A stretch of 64,000 nucleotides of DNA from Galbitalea sp036491035 (GTDB taxonomy: Bacteria > Actinomycetota > Actinomycetes > Actinomycetales > Microbacteriaceae). The stretch lies in NCBI GenBank assembly GCA_036491035.1, contig DASXCU010000168.1, forward strand, positions 1-64,000, given 5' to 3'. The notes beneath the pieces were generated by a model, which was not told where the DNA came from, searched no databases, and saw only the letters and a list, made by a program, of their open reading frames with translations. The number at the start of each line of letters is the position of its first letter. Position 1 is the first letter of the stretch. Positions 45,092 through 53,850 of the stretch are shown piece after piece. A program made the translations under genes and the position numbers.

Positions 45092-46159
45092 TTATGAGTC
45101 ATGTGGAGAGACGGTCAGCCTGTCGTCGACGACGGTCCATCCGACGACCGCGAACGCGAGGCCTCGGTGCCCGCGAGTCGTCAGCGCGAGGATGAAGCTC
45201 AGCAGCACAAGGGCTCCGCCAAGCAGCCCACCGGATCCGCCCTCGATCAGGGACAGCAGCGCAAAGCCGCCGATACCGAACAGCCAGCGCACGATCGTTC
45301 GCGGCACGCTGGTTGGTTGAACTGGTCGGAGCCGCACGACCCACTCACCGATGCTGCGCCGGGTGAACAACAGAACGGCGAGCTCGACCAGGCCCGGCAC
45401 GAGATAGCCGAAGAGCGAGCTCAGCCATTCGGGGAGGGTCGCCTTGCCGGTCGTTAGGTTCGCGAGCAGGGCGGCGGCCACGTCCAGCGATCCGCCGAGC
45501 AGCACCACGAAGAGGACGTCGGATATGAAGCCGAGAAGCCGACGAACACCACCGACCGGTCGGGCGGCGGCCGGTTCGCTGACGCTGCGCTGTCGGAGTG
45601 CGCCGAAGGCGGGCGCGATCACAGCGCCGAGAACCGCGCCGGCCGTGTTGGCCAGAAGGTCATCGACATCAAACAGTCGGTATGCGCAGGGGAAGAGGAA
45701 CCAGTCGCCGGTGAGTTGCGTCGTCTCGATGAGGAGCGAGCCGACGAGGCCGGCGGCGGCCGTGATCGCGATGCCACGCCGGGTGAGATAGCGGAACAAC
45801 ACTCCGAACGGAACGAACAGCGCAACGTTCAGCAGCACCTGCCACAGTGCGGGGTTGTGCAAGAGCCCGCCGACGCCACCGACGTTGACCCGCGCGATGT
45901 CGGACACGAACTGCAGCGGATTGAGCTGGATGCCCGCACCGCCGTCCGCGCACAGTTGCGCGTTCACCGCGGGAAGCGGGAGCAGGGTGTAGCTGGCCAG
46001 CGCGAGGGCGTAGACGAGGCCGATGAAACTGAGGGCCGCGGAGCCGAAAGTGAGGCGACCGCGCCGGCGGTACTGGATGGCGACGAACGGTACGAACAGC
46101 CCGATGGCGATGACTACCCCGAAGACGATCGCGACGATCGCCGGCCGGGTCGCATCCAT
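45092..46159 (-). CDS. VanZ-RDD fusion membrane protein
   Basis: This 355-residue protein has an N-terminal VanZ-like domain: FIGLVYALALASYTLLPLPA, WQVLLNVALFVPFGVLFRYL and LIETTQLTGDWFL, with FDVDDLLANTAGAVLGAVIA. A second half (about residues 215-340) resembles RDD domains (VRRLLGFISDVLFVVLLGGS then IGEWVVRLRPVQ). VanZ is linked to teicoplanin resistance in enterococci, and RDD proteins are membrane proteins including a sodium-proton exchanger. Fusion of the two is uncommon. ATG 46159 is chosen over upstream alternatives. Confidence 0.8.
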   Translation of the reverse strand: MDATRPAIVAIVFGVVIAIGLFVPFVAIQYRRRGRLTFGSAALSFIGLVYALALASYTLLPLPAVNAQLCADGGAGIQLNPLQFVSDIARVNVGGVGGLLHNPALWQVLLNVALFVPFGVLFRYLTRRGIAITAAAGLVGSLLIETTQLTGDWFLFPCAYRLFDVDDLLANTAGAVLGAVIAPAFGALRQRSVSEPAAARPVGGVRRLLGFISDVLFVVLLGGSLDVAAALLANLTTGKATLPEWLSSLFGYLVPGLVELAVLLFTRRSIGEWVVRLRPVQPTSVPRTIVRWLFGIGGFALLSLIEGGSGGLLGGALVLLSFILALTTRGHRGLAFAVVGWTVVDDRLTVSPHDS

Positions 46160-46169
46160 CGGCAAAAGC

Positions 46170-46808
46170 TTAGAGGGGTCGCTGCGCTCGGACGACGATG
46201 TCGTGCACCGTGCCGTGTCCGTGGCGGGCATCGCCTTCGCGTGCACGCGACTCCGCTACGATCACGGCGAGGCCGGTTCCGTCAATCGCGCGCACCACGT
46301 CCTCCGCGCTGAACATCAGGGCCTCAAGGTGAGCGCGGTGTCCGGACTCGTCGGGGTCGGTGGCGTCGTGCCCGACGACGAGCAGGGTACCGCCGGGAGC
46401 CACGGCCGCAGCCAGTCCGCGGAATAGCGTCGTTCGGTGCGGTTCCGGGAGGTGCATGAACTGGGATGACACGAGGTCGAACGTGCCCGGCGCGGGTGAC
46501 CACTCCGTGAGGTCGTGCTGCTCCCACTCGATCCGTTTCGCCGCATCCGCATCGACGGACCGGGCCTGCCGACGGGCCTTATCGAGCGCGTTCGAGGCGA
46601 TGTCCACCCCCGTCACGGTCCAGCCAAGTGAACCGAGCCAGATGGCGTCGCCGCCCTCGCCGCTGCCGATGTCGAGAGCCCTGCCGGGTACGAGCCCGCT
46701 CGCCTCCGTCACCAGCACGGCGTTGGGATTGCCGCTCCAGGTATGGCCCGGTTCGCCGTAGCGCTCCTCCCAGTACCGGTGGCCGAAGGGGTTCTCGTCC
46801 GCATCCAT
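46170..46808 (-). CDS. Class I SAM-dependent methyltransferase
   Basis: This 212-residue protein has motif I ALDIGSGEGGDAIWLGSLGW, motif II VDIASNALDKARR, and motif IV FDLVSSQFMHLP. The opening FGHRYWEERYGEPGHTWSGN is shared by the TehB/thiopurine-type class. It should methylate a small molecule, often a thiol, selenium or tellurium compound. It is 10 bases upstream of the VanZ-RDD gene and probably cotranscribed. ATG 46808 is chosen. Confidence 0.88.
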   Translation of the reverse strand: MDADENPFGHRYWEERYGEPGHTWSGNPNAVLVTEASGLVPGRALDIGSGEGGDAIWLGSLGWTVTGVDIASNALDKARRQARSVDADAAKRIEWEQHDLTEWSPAPGTFDLVSSQFMHLPEPHRTTLFRGLAAAVAPGGTLLVVGHDATDPDESGHRAHLEALMFSAEDVVRAIDGTGLAVIVAESRAREGDARHGHGTVHDIVVRAQRPL

Positions 46809-46858
46809 TTGTCCAGTCTGCCGCTCGCGCGAGTCCAACGCGGGGCAGAATTGAATTC

Positions 46859-47251
46859 ATGACCGAGCAGCTGAGCGTCACGACCGGAGCGGCAAGCGTG
46901 GCAGACACCGTCCAGGCGCTTCGATCGGCGCTCGCGAAACGCGGCATCGAGCTATTCGCGGTCATCGACCATGCTGCGGGCGCGGCAGCAGCGGGCCTGG
47001 AGCTGGATGACGAGGTCGTTGCAATCTTCGGAAATCCGACCGTCGGGACGCGCGTAATGCAGGCCGACCGCCGGTCGGGCATCGATTTGCCGCTGCGGAT
47101 GCTCGTCTGGCGCGAAGACGGCGAGACCAGGATCGGGTACGAGGATCCACACGGGCTCGCGACGCGCTTTAGCGTTGCCGAGGCCTCGGCCGCGCTCGAC
47201 GGGATGGCGGGGCTTCTCAGCCAGCTTGCGGCGGAGATCGCCGGGGCCTGA
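46859..47251 (+). CDS. DUF302 domain protein
   Basis: This 130-residue protein matches DUF302: LAKRGIELFAVIDHAAGAAA, then EVVAIFGNPTVGTRVMQADR and LPLRMLVWREDGETRIGYED. The family fold is a small alpha/beta dimer with unclear metabolic role. Start ATG 46859 lies 50 bases from the divergent methyltransferase gene. Confidence 0.85.
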   Translation: MTEQLSVTTGAASVADTVQALRSALAKRGIELFAVIDHAAGAAAAGLELDDEVVAIFGNPTVGTRVMQADRRSGIDLPLRMLVWREDGETRIGYEDPHGLATRFSVAEASAALDGMAGLLSQLAAEIAGA

Positions 47252-47269
47252 CCTCCACGCCCGATGGGG

Positions 47270-47710
47270 CTACTCGCCCGCGGTCTGACGGGCGTAGTGG
47301 CGGCGTGCCTTCATCCGGTTGCCGCAGTCGGCCATCGAGCACCAGCGGGCCGAGTTCGGCTTGCTGTGATCGATCAGGAATTTGTTGCACTCGGCGTTTG
47401 CGCAGGCGCGAAGTCGACCCGGCAGCTCCCGTTCGACCCGTGACCACTCGAGTACGAGGCGGGCGGCGGCCAGAGACGACGCCGGACCAGACAGCTCCCA
47501 GCTGAGTGCACCATCGACGAGTCGGGGTTTCTGGCTCACCCCGTGCAGGTAGCGCGACAGGATCCCTGAATCGGCCTCGTCGCGGATGACTGCGTGCAGG
47601 TCGTTCCGCAGCGAACGGAGTCGTTGATCGTTCAGCGTGTCAACGATTGCGCCGTCGATCACCGGCGCGCTGTTGAGCAGTTCGAGAAGCTCGGTTTCGG
47701 TAGCTTGCAT
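47270..47710 (-). CDS. CGNR zinc-finger transcriptional regulator
   Basis: This 146-residue protein has an N-terminal ABATE-like domain and the C-terminal CGNR zinc finger CANAECNKFLIDHSKPNSAR followed by WCSMADCGNRMKARRH. Stress-related regulators of this type are common in actinobacteria. It is divergent from the hydrolase gene across the dyad at 47723-47751. Start sites at 47710, 47725 and 47755 are all possible; 47710 fits the family. Confidence 0.88.
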   Translation of the reverse strand: MQATETELLELLNSAPVIDGAIVDTLNDQRLRSLRNDLHAVIRDEADSGILSRYLHGVSQKPRLVDGALSWELSGPASSLAAARLVLEWSRVERELPGRLRACANAECNKFLIDHSKPNSARWCSMADCGNRMKARRHYARQTAGE

Positions 47711-47722
47711 ATAACCAGCATA

Positions 47723-47759
47723 CATCACTTGACAGGTTAGATAGTGATGTGTCATATTT
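47723..47759 (+). promoter_or_regulatory. Promoter and dyad operator of the hydrolase/TDT pair
   Basis: ACATCACT (47723-47730) and AGTGATGT (47744-47751) are perfect 8-bp inverted arms spaced by 13 bases. They overlap TTGACA (47730-47735), followed 18 bases later by CATATT (47754-47759), a probable promoter of the rightward genes. The CGNR protein is the natural candidate to bind here and control both directions. Confidence 0.65.
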
Positions 47760-47794
47760 CAGTAACTTGTTAAAACCAGTTTAGGGGTTAGAAA

Positions 47795-48652
47795 ATGATT
47801 CGCGCGCATCACCGTTTCATTGGGATCGACGGTCGCCAGGTGTTCTATCGCGAGGCGGGTGATCCGTCTGCTCCTGTGCTCCTCCTTCTTCACGGTGCGC
47901 CCGCGTCGTCCTTCATGTTTCGTGACCTCATCCCACTGCTCGCCGACAACTATCACCTGATCGCGCCCGACTACATCGGCTTTGGGCTCTCGGATGCGCC
48001 TGACGTCACCGAATTCGACTACACCTTCGATTCGCTGACGAACGTCGTCGAGAAGTTTCTCGAGGTGCTCGGAATCGGCCGGTTCGCGATGTACGTCCAG
48101 GACTACGGCGCGCCGGTCGGATGGCGCCTGCTGGTACGGGACCCGGAGCGGGTCACGGCGATCATCTCGCAGAACGGCAACGCGTACGAGGCAGGGTTCG
48201 TCGACAGTTTCTGGGCGCCGCTGTGGAGGTACGGAGTCGACCACGATCGAGCGGACGAGGCGGTCCTCCTGGCGTCGCTCTCGGTGGAGAGGATCCGCTG
48301 GCAGTACACGCACGGTCTTGCCGACCCGTCAATAGTCTCGCCGGATGCCTGGCTTCACGACCTCGCGCAGGTGAACCGTCCGGGCAATCCACAGATTCAG
48401 CTCGCGCTGTACAGCGACTATCCCAGCAACCGCATTCTCTACCCGGTGCTGCACGAGGTTCTGCGCGCGACGCAGAAAGACCTGCTCGCCGTGTGGGGCA
48501 AGAACGACGAGATCTTCGGACCGGATGGAGCCCGAGCATTTTCGACGGATCTCCCGAACGCCGAAATCGTTCTGCTCGATGGCGGTCACTTTCTCCTCGA
48601 GTCGCACGTCGACGAAGTGGCCGCGCGGATTCGCACCTTTCTCACCAATTAA
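47795..48652 (+). CDS. Alpha/beta hydrolase, haloalkane-dehalogenase/epoxide-hydrolase-like
   Basis: This 285-residue protein has LLLLHGAPASSFMFRDLIPL, the nucleophile Asp in MYVQDYGAPVGWRL near residue 102 (an Asp rather than Ser), a Trp/Arg-rich cap, and the His in LDGGHFLLESH. The Asp nucleophile places it with dehalogenases and epoxide hydrolases. The substrate is not predictable. GGGG-like bases precede the ATG; the TDT transporter gene follows 23 bases later. Confidence 0.88.
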   Translation: MIRAHHRFIGIDGRQVFYREAGDPSAPVLLLLHGAPASSFMFRDLIPLLADNYHLIAPDYIGFGLSDAPDVTEFDYTFDSLTNVVEKFLEVLGIGRFAMYVQDYGAPVGWRLLVRDPERVTAIISQNGNAYEAGFVDSFWAPLWRYGVDHDRADEAVLLASLSVERIRWQYTHGLADPSIVSPDAWLHDLAQVNRPGNPQIQLALYSDYPSNRILYPVLHEVLRATQKDLLAVWGKNDEIFGPDGARAFSTDLPNAEIVLLDGGHFLLESHVDEVAARIRTFLTN

Positions 48653-48675
48653 CTCAATTCGAAAGAAAACGGAAA

Positions 48676-49674
48676 ATGACTGCCGCCACTGCCCGCATCC
48701 CGCTGAACACGTTCGCCATTGGCTTCGGCCTCGCCGGCCTCGCCGAGGTGTGGGACACGGCGGGCACATCACTCGGCTTCCCGCGCGAGATCGGCCAGTC
48801 GTTCTGGCTGGCGGCCGCGATTGCCTGGGTCTGGCTGATCGTCGCCCACGTCGTCCGCGGCAGTCGCTCGGGCGACTCTCTCGCCGCGCAGCTGCGCCAT
48901 CCCGCGCAGGGCCCGATCGCGTCCCTGGTGCCCACCACCGCGATGCTCCTCGCGAGCGAACTGCTGACCGTCTCCCGGCCGGCGGGTCTCGCACTGTTCC
49001 TGGTATCGGTGACCGCATCCGCGCTCTTCGCGGGCTGGCTCATCGGCACGTGGCTCCAGGGCGGGCTTCTGCTCGACTCGATCCACGGCGGCTACCTGCT
49101 CCCGACCGTCGCGGCGGGCCTCGTCGGCGCAGACGTCGCAGGTCAGGCCGGACTCACCACACTCGGCTGGGCACTGTTCGGTGTCGGTGCATTCTTCTGG
49201 CTGGTGATGACAGTGCTGGTCGTGCTGCGCTTGGCCCTCCGGCCGTCGCTGCCCGACCCGCTGGTGCCGACCGTGATGATCCTCGTCGCTCCGCCCGCCG
49301 TCGGCGGTATCGCCCTCTTCTCACTGGGTGGTCTCGCCGTTTCCATCGGGGCGGCGATGCTGCTCGGTCTGACCGTTCTCCTCGTCCTCGTGCAACTGGC
49401 GTTTCTCCCGCGCTACCGCAGACTGACCTTCTCTCTCGGATTCTGGTCGTTCACCTTCGCCATCGCGGCGGTGCTCACGGACGGCATCCTGTGGCTGCGT
49501 CTCACCGCGGTCGCCGGATGGCAGATTTTCACGATCATTCTCGCGCTCGCCAGCACCGCGCTGGTCGTCGCTATCGCCATCCGGTCCCTGCTGCTCGTGC
49601 TGCCGGTTCGCCGGGAGCGCGCCGCGGAGGATACGCTCACTGACGCGGACGCGGTGGACGCGCTGGTCCCCTGA
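48676..49674 (+). CDS. TDT-family (SLAC1/TehA-like) anion transporter
   Basis: This 332-residue, roughly 10-helix protein begins IPLNTFAIGFGLAGLAEVWD and continues GFPREIGQSFWLAAAIAWVW, typical of SLAC1/TehA/Mae1 transporters for anions, C4-dicarboxylates or tellurite. GGAAA precedes the ATG, and the gene is in an operon with the Asp-nucleophile hydrolase, perhaps exporting an organic acid or halide product. It converges on the DUF1905 gene with a 1-base gap. Confidence 0.88.
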   Translation: MTAATARIPLNTFAIGFGLAGLAEVWDTAGTSLGFPREIGQSFWLAAAIAWVWLIVAHVVRGSRSGDSLAAQLRHPAQGPIASLVPTTAMLLASELLTVSRPAGLALFLVSVTASALFAGWLIGTWLQGGLLLDSIHGGYLLPTVAAGLVGADVAGQAGLTTLGWALFGVGAFFWLVMTVLVVLRLALRPSLPDPLVPTVMILVAPPAVGGIALFSLGGLAVSIGAAMLLGLTVLLVLVQLAFLPRYRRLTFSLGFWSFTFAIAAVLTDGILWLRLTAVAGWQIFTIILALASTALVVAIAIRSLLLVLPVRRERAAEDTLTDADAVDALVP

Positions 49675-49675
49675 C

Positions 49676-49966
49676 TCAGGTGAGTCGGCGAAGGATCGCG
49701 ACGCGAACGTCGTCGCCGACCTGTTTGCCCAACTTCTTCCGCATGACTGCACTGATCGAGAGCATGAGTTCGCCGCTCCCCGTCGGCATGAGTCCCATGT
49801 TCTCGATCAGAACGTCGTCGACACGGGCATCGACCCGAACCGATCTAAGGCTGCCGAATACCTCCGCGCTCTTCGGTACCTCGATCGCTGACCAGGTATC
49901 GCCCTTCACGTCGACCCCGATCCGACCCTCGAACTCGTAGTCGAGCCGGACAGGCTCGCTCACCAC
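49676..49966 (-). CDS. DUF1905 domain protein
   Basis: This 96-residue protein is a DUF1905 domain: VKGDTWSAIEVPKSAEVFGS, VRVDARVDDVLIENMGLMPT and ISAVMRKKLGKQVGDDVRVA. The fold is a small beta barrel of unknown function that often accompanies YdeI-like domains. Its GTG start overlaps the end of the upstream SDR gene. Confidence 0.88.
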   Translation of the reverse strand: MVSEPVRLDYEFEGRIGVDVKGDTWSAIEVPKSAEVFGSLRSVRVDARVDDVLIENMGLMPTGSGELMLSISAVMRKKLGKQVGDDVRVAILRRLT

Positions 49967-50688
49967 GGCACCGGCCCGTCGTTGCCCTCGAAGGTGCCGG
50001 TTGGTCCGTCCGGGCCGATGCAGGCCATCCGCACGATGACCTCCGCGCCCTGCTCGACCGTGTTGATCTGCATGCCGGCAGCGCGCAGTTCCTCGATCGA
50101 TGGGCGCCCCTCACGGGGACCAGCGAAGTCGGTTGCCGTCAGCCCGGGCGTGATCGAATTGACGCGCCAGCGCGGGAACGCTCGCGCGTACTGGATGGTC
50201 AGCATATTGAGCGCCGCCTTGGACATCGGGTAGGCCAGCATGTTCCACCGCGACGCGGGCGAAGAATTGAGAGTGAGCGATCCGACCGCGCTGGAGACAT
50301 TCACCACGACGGGTGCGTCGCTCGCCTCGAGGAGCGGCGTGAGCGCGTCGAGCACGGACGATGCTCCGATCACGTTCGTCTCGAACACCATGCGGAGGTC
50401 CTCGATCGTCGCCTCGCCCGGGCGCTGCTGTTCTCCGGAGATCCCGGCGTTGTTGACGAACACGTCGAGCGAACCGCGTTCGTCACGGAGCCGGGCGACG
50501 GCTGCCTCGATTGACGCCGGGTCGGTCACATCCAGCTGGAGAGGGATGGCGCCGACTTCCGCGGCGACCGCCGTTCCGGCGTCGAGGTCTCGCGCCCCCA
50601 GATAGACGGTGTGGCTCGCCTCCACCAATCGTCGTGCAACTTCCCGGCCGAGTCCGCGGGTGGCTCCTGTAACAAGCGTGGTCGTCAT
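49960..50688 (-). CDS. Short-chain dehydrogenase/reductase
   Basis: This 242-residue SDR has TTLVTGATRGLGREVARRL, the NNAG motif DVFVNNAGISG, a Ser in NVSSAVGSLTLNS and catalytic Tyr/Lys in YPMSKAALNMLTIQYA. It overlaps the DUF1905 gene and is probably translated with it. It is a classical-type oxidoreductase of unknown substrate. Confidence 0.94.
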   Translation of the reverse strand: MTTTLVTGATRGLGREVARRLVEASHTVYLGARDLDAGTAVAAEVGAIPLQLDVTDPASIEAAVARLRDERGSLDVFVNNAGISGEQQRPGEATIEDLRMVFETNVIGASSVLDALTPLLEASDAPVVVNVSSAVGSLTLNSSPASRWNMLAYPMSKAALNMLTIQYARAFPRWRVNSITPGLTATDFAGPREGRPSIEELRAAGMQINTVEQGAEVIVRMACIGPDGPTGTFEGNDGPVPW

Positions 50689-50758
50689 CCCTCCATGCTT
50701 GCACTCCGAGCGGCCTCCGGGCTGGCTGCGTTCCGCGCCGAGTCGTTATCGGGTGCGC

Positions 50759-51550
50759 TCAGACGGATGCCCGGATTCCCCACGCCCGCGCGGTGAGCGA
50801 GATGGAGCCATCGGCGTTCGTCGGGACCAGTCGCCGGTAGCTCTCCTTGAGTTCGGCCTGCTTCCCCGCGGGCAGCGACACCAGGTAGCTCGGTCCCGCG
50901 CCCTGGCCTCCGGTGAACGGTGACCACAGGTCCTCGAAATTCGCGAACGGAGTCGGAATCTCGAGCGGGACGACCTCGGGGTCCCGGAATCCCGCGGCGA
51001 CGAACGCCGCCTTCAGATTGTCGGGACGACAGAGCGGGAAACGACGATCCTCAACGGGTGCCCCCTCCGGATCGACCTCCTCCGCAGCGTTCGAAAACAG
51101 GTTGAGCATCTGCATCCCGCCCGAATAGTCCCACACGCAGGCGGCGACCTCGCCATCCGCTGCCACTCGCCTCATCTGTGCCAAAGCGGCGGGCAGGTCG
51201 GGAATGAAGTTGAGCGCGAGAGCGGAGACGACGATGTCCGCGGCGCCGTCCGGGAGCGGCAGGCGTTCCGCCGGGGCTTTAAGGACCTCCGCGCGATCCC
51301 CGAGCCGCTGTCGTGCAGCACGCACAAATGCGGCGGATGGTTCGACGCCGGTTACGGACGTCGGATCCTGTGAGTCGAGGATCGCTGCGGAGAGCGCGCC
51401 CGTCCCACATCCGACATCCACCCACCGAAGTCCGACTGGCAGGTCGAGCCAGTTCAGGAACTTCACCGCGACCAGGCTGCTCCATCGCCCGATGAAGAGC
51501 TCGTACGCGTCGCCGTGCTCCCAGTTGTCCGTGATCGCTGTGCCACTCAT
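50759..51550 (-). CDS. Class I SAM-dependent methyltransferase
   Basis: This 263-residue protein has motif I WVDVGCGTGALSAAIL, an acidic loop VTGVEPSAAFV and post-motif stretch APAERLPLPDGAADIVVSAL. Its N-terminus (MSGTAITDNWEHGDAYELFI) is typical of Mtase_11-type enzymes. It probably methylates a small molecule. ATG 51550 is chosen; an upstream open frame has no family similarity. It faces the esterase gene across a 72-base divergent gap. Confidence 0.9.
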   Translation of the reverse strand: MSGTAITDNWEHGDAYELFIGRWSSLVAVKFLNWLDLPVGLRWVDVGCGTGALSAAILDSQDPTSVTGVEPSAAFVRAARQRLGDRAEVLKAPAERLPLPDGAADIVVSALALNFIPDLPAALAQMRRVAADGEVAACVWDYSGGMQMLNLFSNAAEEVDPEGAPVEDRRFPLCRPDNLKAAFVAAGFRDPEVVPLEIPTPFANFEDLWSPFTGGQGAGPSYLVSLPAGKQAELKESYRRLVPTNADGSISLTARAWGIRASV

Positions 51551-51622
51551 TCCGAAACAGTACTGCGGTGCTCGCGCGCGACCTACGGAAAGTACGCTGA
51601 CGGAGGAGACGAGGAGGTTCCC

Positions 51623-52468
51623 ATGGCGCCGAAGACTCCCGCGGGATCGGGATACAGCATCGACGAGCACCACATCGGGGGCGGGGACACGCGCGTTCGG
51701 GTGCGCGATTATCTCCCCGCGAATCGCACCGCGCGCACCGCCTTCGTCTGGGTGCACGGCGGCGGCTTCGCCTTTGGGAATATCGACATGAAGGAGTCGG
51801 ATGCGCCGGCGCGCGAACTCGCGGCGGCGGGAACTCTCGTCCGTACGGTCGAGTACCGGCTCGCGCCACGGATCGGCTTCTGGACCGAGCCGAATCTCGC
51901 TCCACATCCGGGTCGCTACCCGGAAGGATTGCGGGATGTCGTCGATGCGGCAAAAAACCTGGCCGCGGCCGAGGGCACCGCGATCACGCTCGGTGGGGCG
52001 AGTGCCGGGGCGAATATTGCGGCCGGCGCGGCGCTGACCCTGCGCGACCAGGGCTCGGAAATCCTGCGCTCTCTGGTCCTGGCCTATGGAGCGTTTCACT
52101 CGGTGATGCCGTCCGACTCACCAGTCGAGAAGGATCTGCGTGGACCCCTGGTGAAGTGGATGTTCAACCCGAGCATGGTGCGCAGGATCGCGCTCAATTA
52201 CGTCGGCGACCCCGCTCTCATGGTGCCGAGTTACGCGTTTCCGGGAGGAATGGATCTGTCCGGCCTTCCGCCCACCCTGGTGATGGATGCGTCCAACGAC
52301 CGGCTGCGAGCGTCGGGCGCCGCCTTTGCCGACGACCTGCGTTCGGCCGGGGTCGAGATGCACGAGACCATGGTGAAGGGCACTCACGGCTTCCTCGGCG
52401 CACCCCGATCCCGCAAGTACGCGGACGGCATGCGGGAGTTGCGCGCCTGGCTGGCGCAGCACGACTAG
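51623..52468 (+). CDS. HSL-type alpha/beta hydrolase/esterase
   Basis: This 281-residue esterase has the oxyanion motif HGGGFAFG, the nucleophile motif GGASAGANIAAG, an Asp in VMDASNDRLRASG and a His in VKGTHGFLG. It belongs to the hormone-sensitive-lipase/GDXG class. GAGGAGG precedes the ATG by 5-6 bases. Its stop codon overlaps that of the convergent carboxypeptidase gene (CTAG). Confidence 0.92.
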   Translation: MAPKTPAGSGYSIDEHHIGGGDTRVRVRDYLPANRTARTAFVWVHGGGFAFGNIDMKESDAPARELAAAGTLVRTVEYRLAPRIGFWTEPNLAPHPGRYPEGLRDVVDAAKNLAAAEGTAITLGGASAGANIAAGAALTLRDQGSEILRSLVLAYGAFHSVMPSDSPVEKDLRGPLVKWMFNPSMVRRIALNYVGDPALMVPSYAFPGGMDLSGLPPTLVMDASNDRLRASGAAFADDLRSAGVEMHETMVKGTHGFLGAPRSRKYADGMRELRAWLAQHD

Positions 52469-53304
52469 TAGTTCGGCGCGGCCGCGTACCCGAAGAATGT
52501 CTCGAGCGACGGGAAACCGTCGTTCTTCAACTCGGTTGCGAGCGGGATCCCGACGTACCGGAAGTGCCAGGGCTCGTACTCATAGCCGGTGATGGCCTCC
52601 TGCCCCTGCTGGTAGCGCACGACGAAGCCGTACTTCCAGGAGTTCTGGGCCAACCAGATGCCCGCGGGAGTCTGGCCGAATGCCTCGCTGACGGCGGTAT
52701 CGATGTCGACCGCGAGTCCGGTCTGGTGCTCGCTGAATCCGGGCCGCGCGCTCTGTCGGTCGGCCTGCGCCTGGCCGAGCCTGCTCACCCACCCCGCGTA
52801 GGTCGACACCTGGGTGTTGTAGCTCCGGTAGGGGCTGACCACGGTGAGCTGGGCACCGGACTGGGCTTTATAGTCGGCGAACATCTGCTGCAGGGCGGCC
52901 GCGGCCTCCGGGCGCATGTCACCCTTCACCCCGGGCAGGTTCAGCGGAACGAGGGGTGGCGCGTAATTCTTCGGGTTGAGCGGGTTCTGCTTGTTGACGA
53001 TGACCCAGTCGCTGCTCGGATCGGTATTAGAGAACGCCTGTTTGTCGAAGGTCGGCGTCGGGGTCGGAGTGGGCGTCGACTCCGTGGGAGTGCTGGTCCC
53101 GGTGCCGGCCGCGCTCGTGTGCGTGCTGGCCGGTGTCGACGGAAGGATGCTCGGAAGCACGAGAACGGCGACGGCAATGATCGCGGCGAGCACGACAACG
53201 CCTCCGATGATTCCGACAATCGTCCGATTGCGGCGGACGCGAGCGGACGCCACGCGGTGTCGCCCTGCCGCGCTCGCGGGTCCGTGCTGTCCTGTCTCGC
53301 TCAC
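52465..53304 (-). CDS. VanY-type D-Ala-D-Ala carboxypeptidase
   Basis: This protein of about 279 residues has a cytoplasmic basic N-terminus, one transmembrane helix (TIVGIIGGVVVLAAIIAVAV), a Thr/Ser/Pro-rich linker, and a VanY domain with zinc/catalytic residues in SPYRSYNTQ, GFSEHQTGLAVDI and YEYEPWHFRYV. It is probably anchored in the membrane and trims peptidoglycan stems outside. GTG 53304 is chosen; the preceding open frame is the shadow of the next gene. Confidence 0.9.
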   Translation of the reverse strand: MSETGQHGPASAAGRHRVASARVRRNRTIVGIIGGVVVLAAIIAVAVLVLPSILPSTPASTHTSAAGTGTSTPTESTPTPTPTPTFDKQAFSNTDPSSDWVIVNKQNPLNPKNYAPPLVPLNLPGVKGDMRPEAAAALQQMFADYKAQSGAQLTVVSPYRSYNTQVSTYAGWVSRLGQAQADRQSARPGFSEHQTGLAVDIDTAVSEAFGQTPAGIWLAQNSWKYGFVVRYQQGQEAITGYEYEPWHFRYVGIPLATELKNDGFPSLETFFGYAAAPNY

Positions 53305-53376
53305 TTGATTGACCGTACCGAAGTTTCCTGCCAACGTCACATCAATACAATCGACCGGAAAGCGAGGAGGACGCCG

Positions 53377-53838
53377 ATGCGCAAGGTGATCGATTTCAGC
53401 ACGGTCTCGACCGAGGGACTCGAGTCGAGTCCTGTCGCGGACGCGCTCGCGGGATTGCGCGCCAACGAGGCGCGCTACATCACGAACAAGTACGGCGAGC
53501 CGTTTGCAACGGGGCCGGCAAGCGAAGAGTCGGCGACGATCGACTGGGTGGAGGGTATCCTCGCCGAGAAGGATTTGGTCATTGTCTCGCGCCCGCTCGA
53601 GGCGACCGCCTTTGAAGCCGACGGCATCCGGTTCGCGTACGTCTTCTACGAGTCGGGCCTCGGACTCAACGTGATGTACACGATCGCGGATGCGGGTAAG
53701 CGGGCAGTCGGACTGAAGCTGTCCGATGGGATGGATATCCCGGCGGAGTTGGCGTCGCGATTCACGTTCGCGCGCCAAAAATCAAAGCTCGCCGGCATCA
53801 TCCGCGGCTCGTACTTCGTGATCAAAGGCGAGCACTGA
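53377..53838 (+). CDS. Hypothetical protein
   Basis: This 153-residue protein has GAGGAGG 6 bases before its ATG, so it is a real gene. It is mixed alpha/beta (for example VADALAGLRANEARYITNKY and LAEKDLVIVSRPLEATAFEA), with no signal peptide, membrane segment or metal motif. I recognise no family. It stands alone between two minus-strand genes, divergent from the carboxypeptidase. Confidence 0.75.
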   Translation: MRKVIDFSTVSTEGLESSPVADALAGLRANEARYITNKYGEPFATGPASEESATIDWVEGILAEKDLVIVSRPLEATAFEADGIRFAYVFYESGLGLNVMYTIADAGKRAVGLKLSDGMDIPAELASRFTFARQKSKLAGIIRGSYFVIKGEH

Positions 53839-53850
53839 CCCTCGACGGGA

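Noticed and set aside
52156..53376. Long open frame leading into the hypothetical gene at 53377
   Set aside because: It overlaps the carboxypeptidase and esterase genes in another frame, while a strong ribosome-binding site supports ATG 53377.
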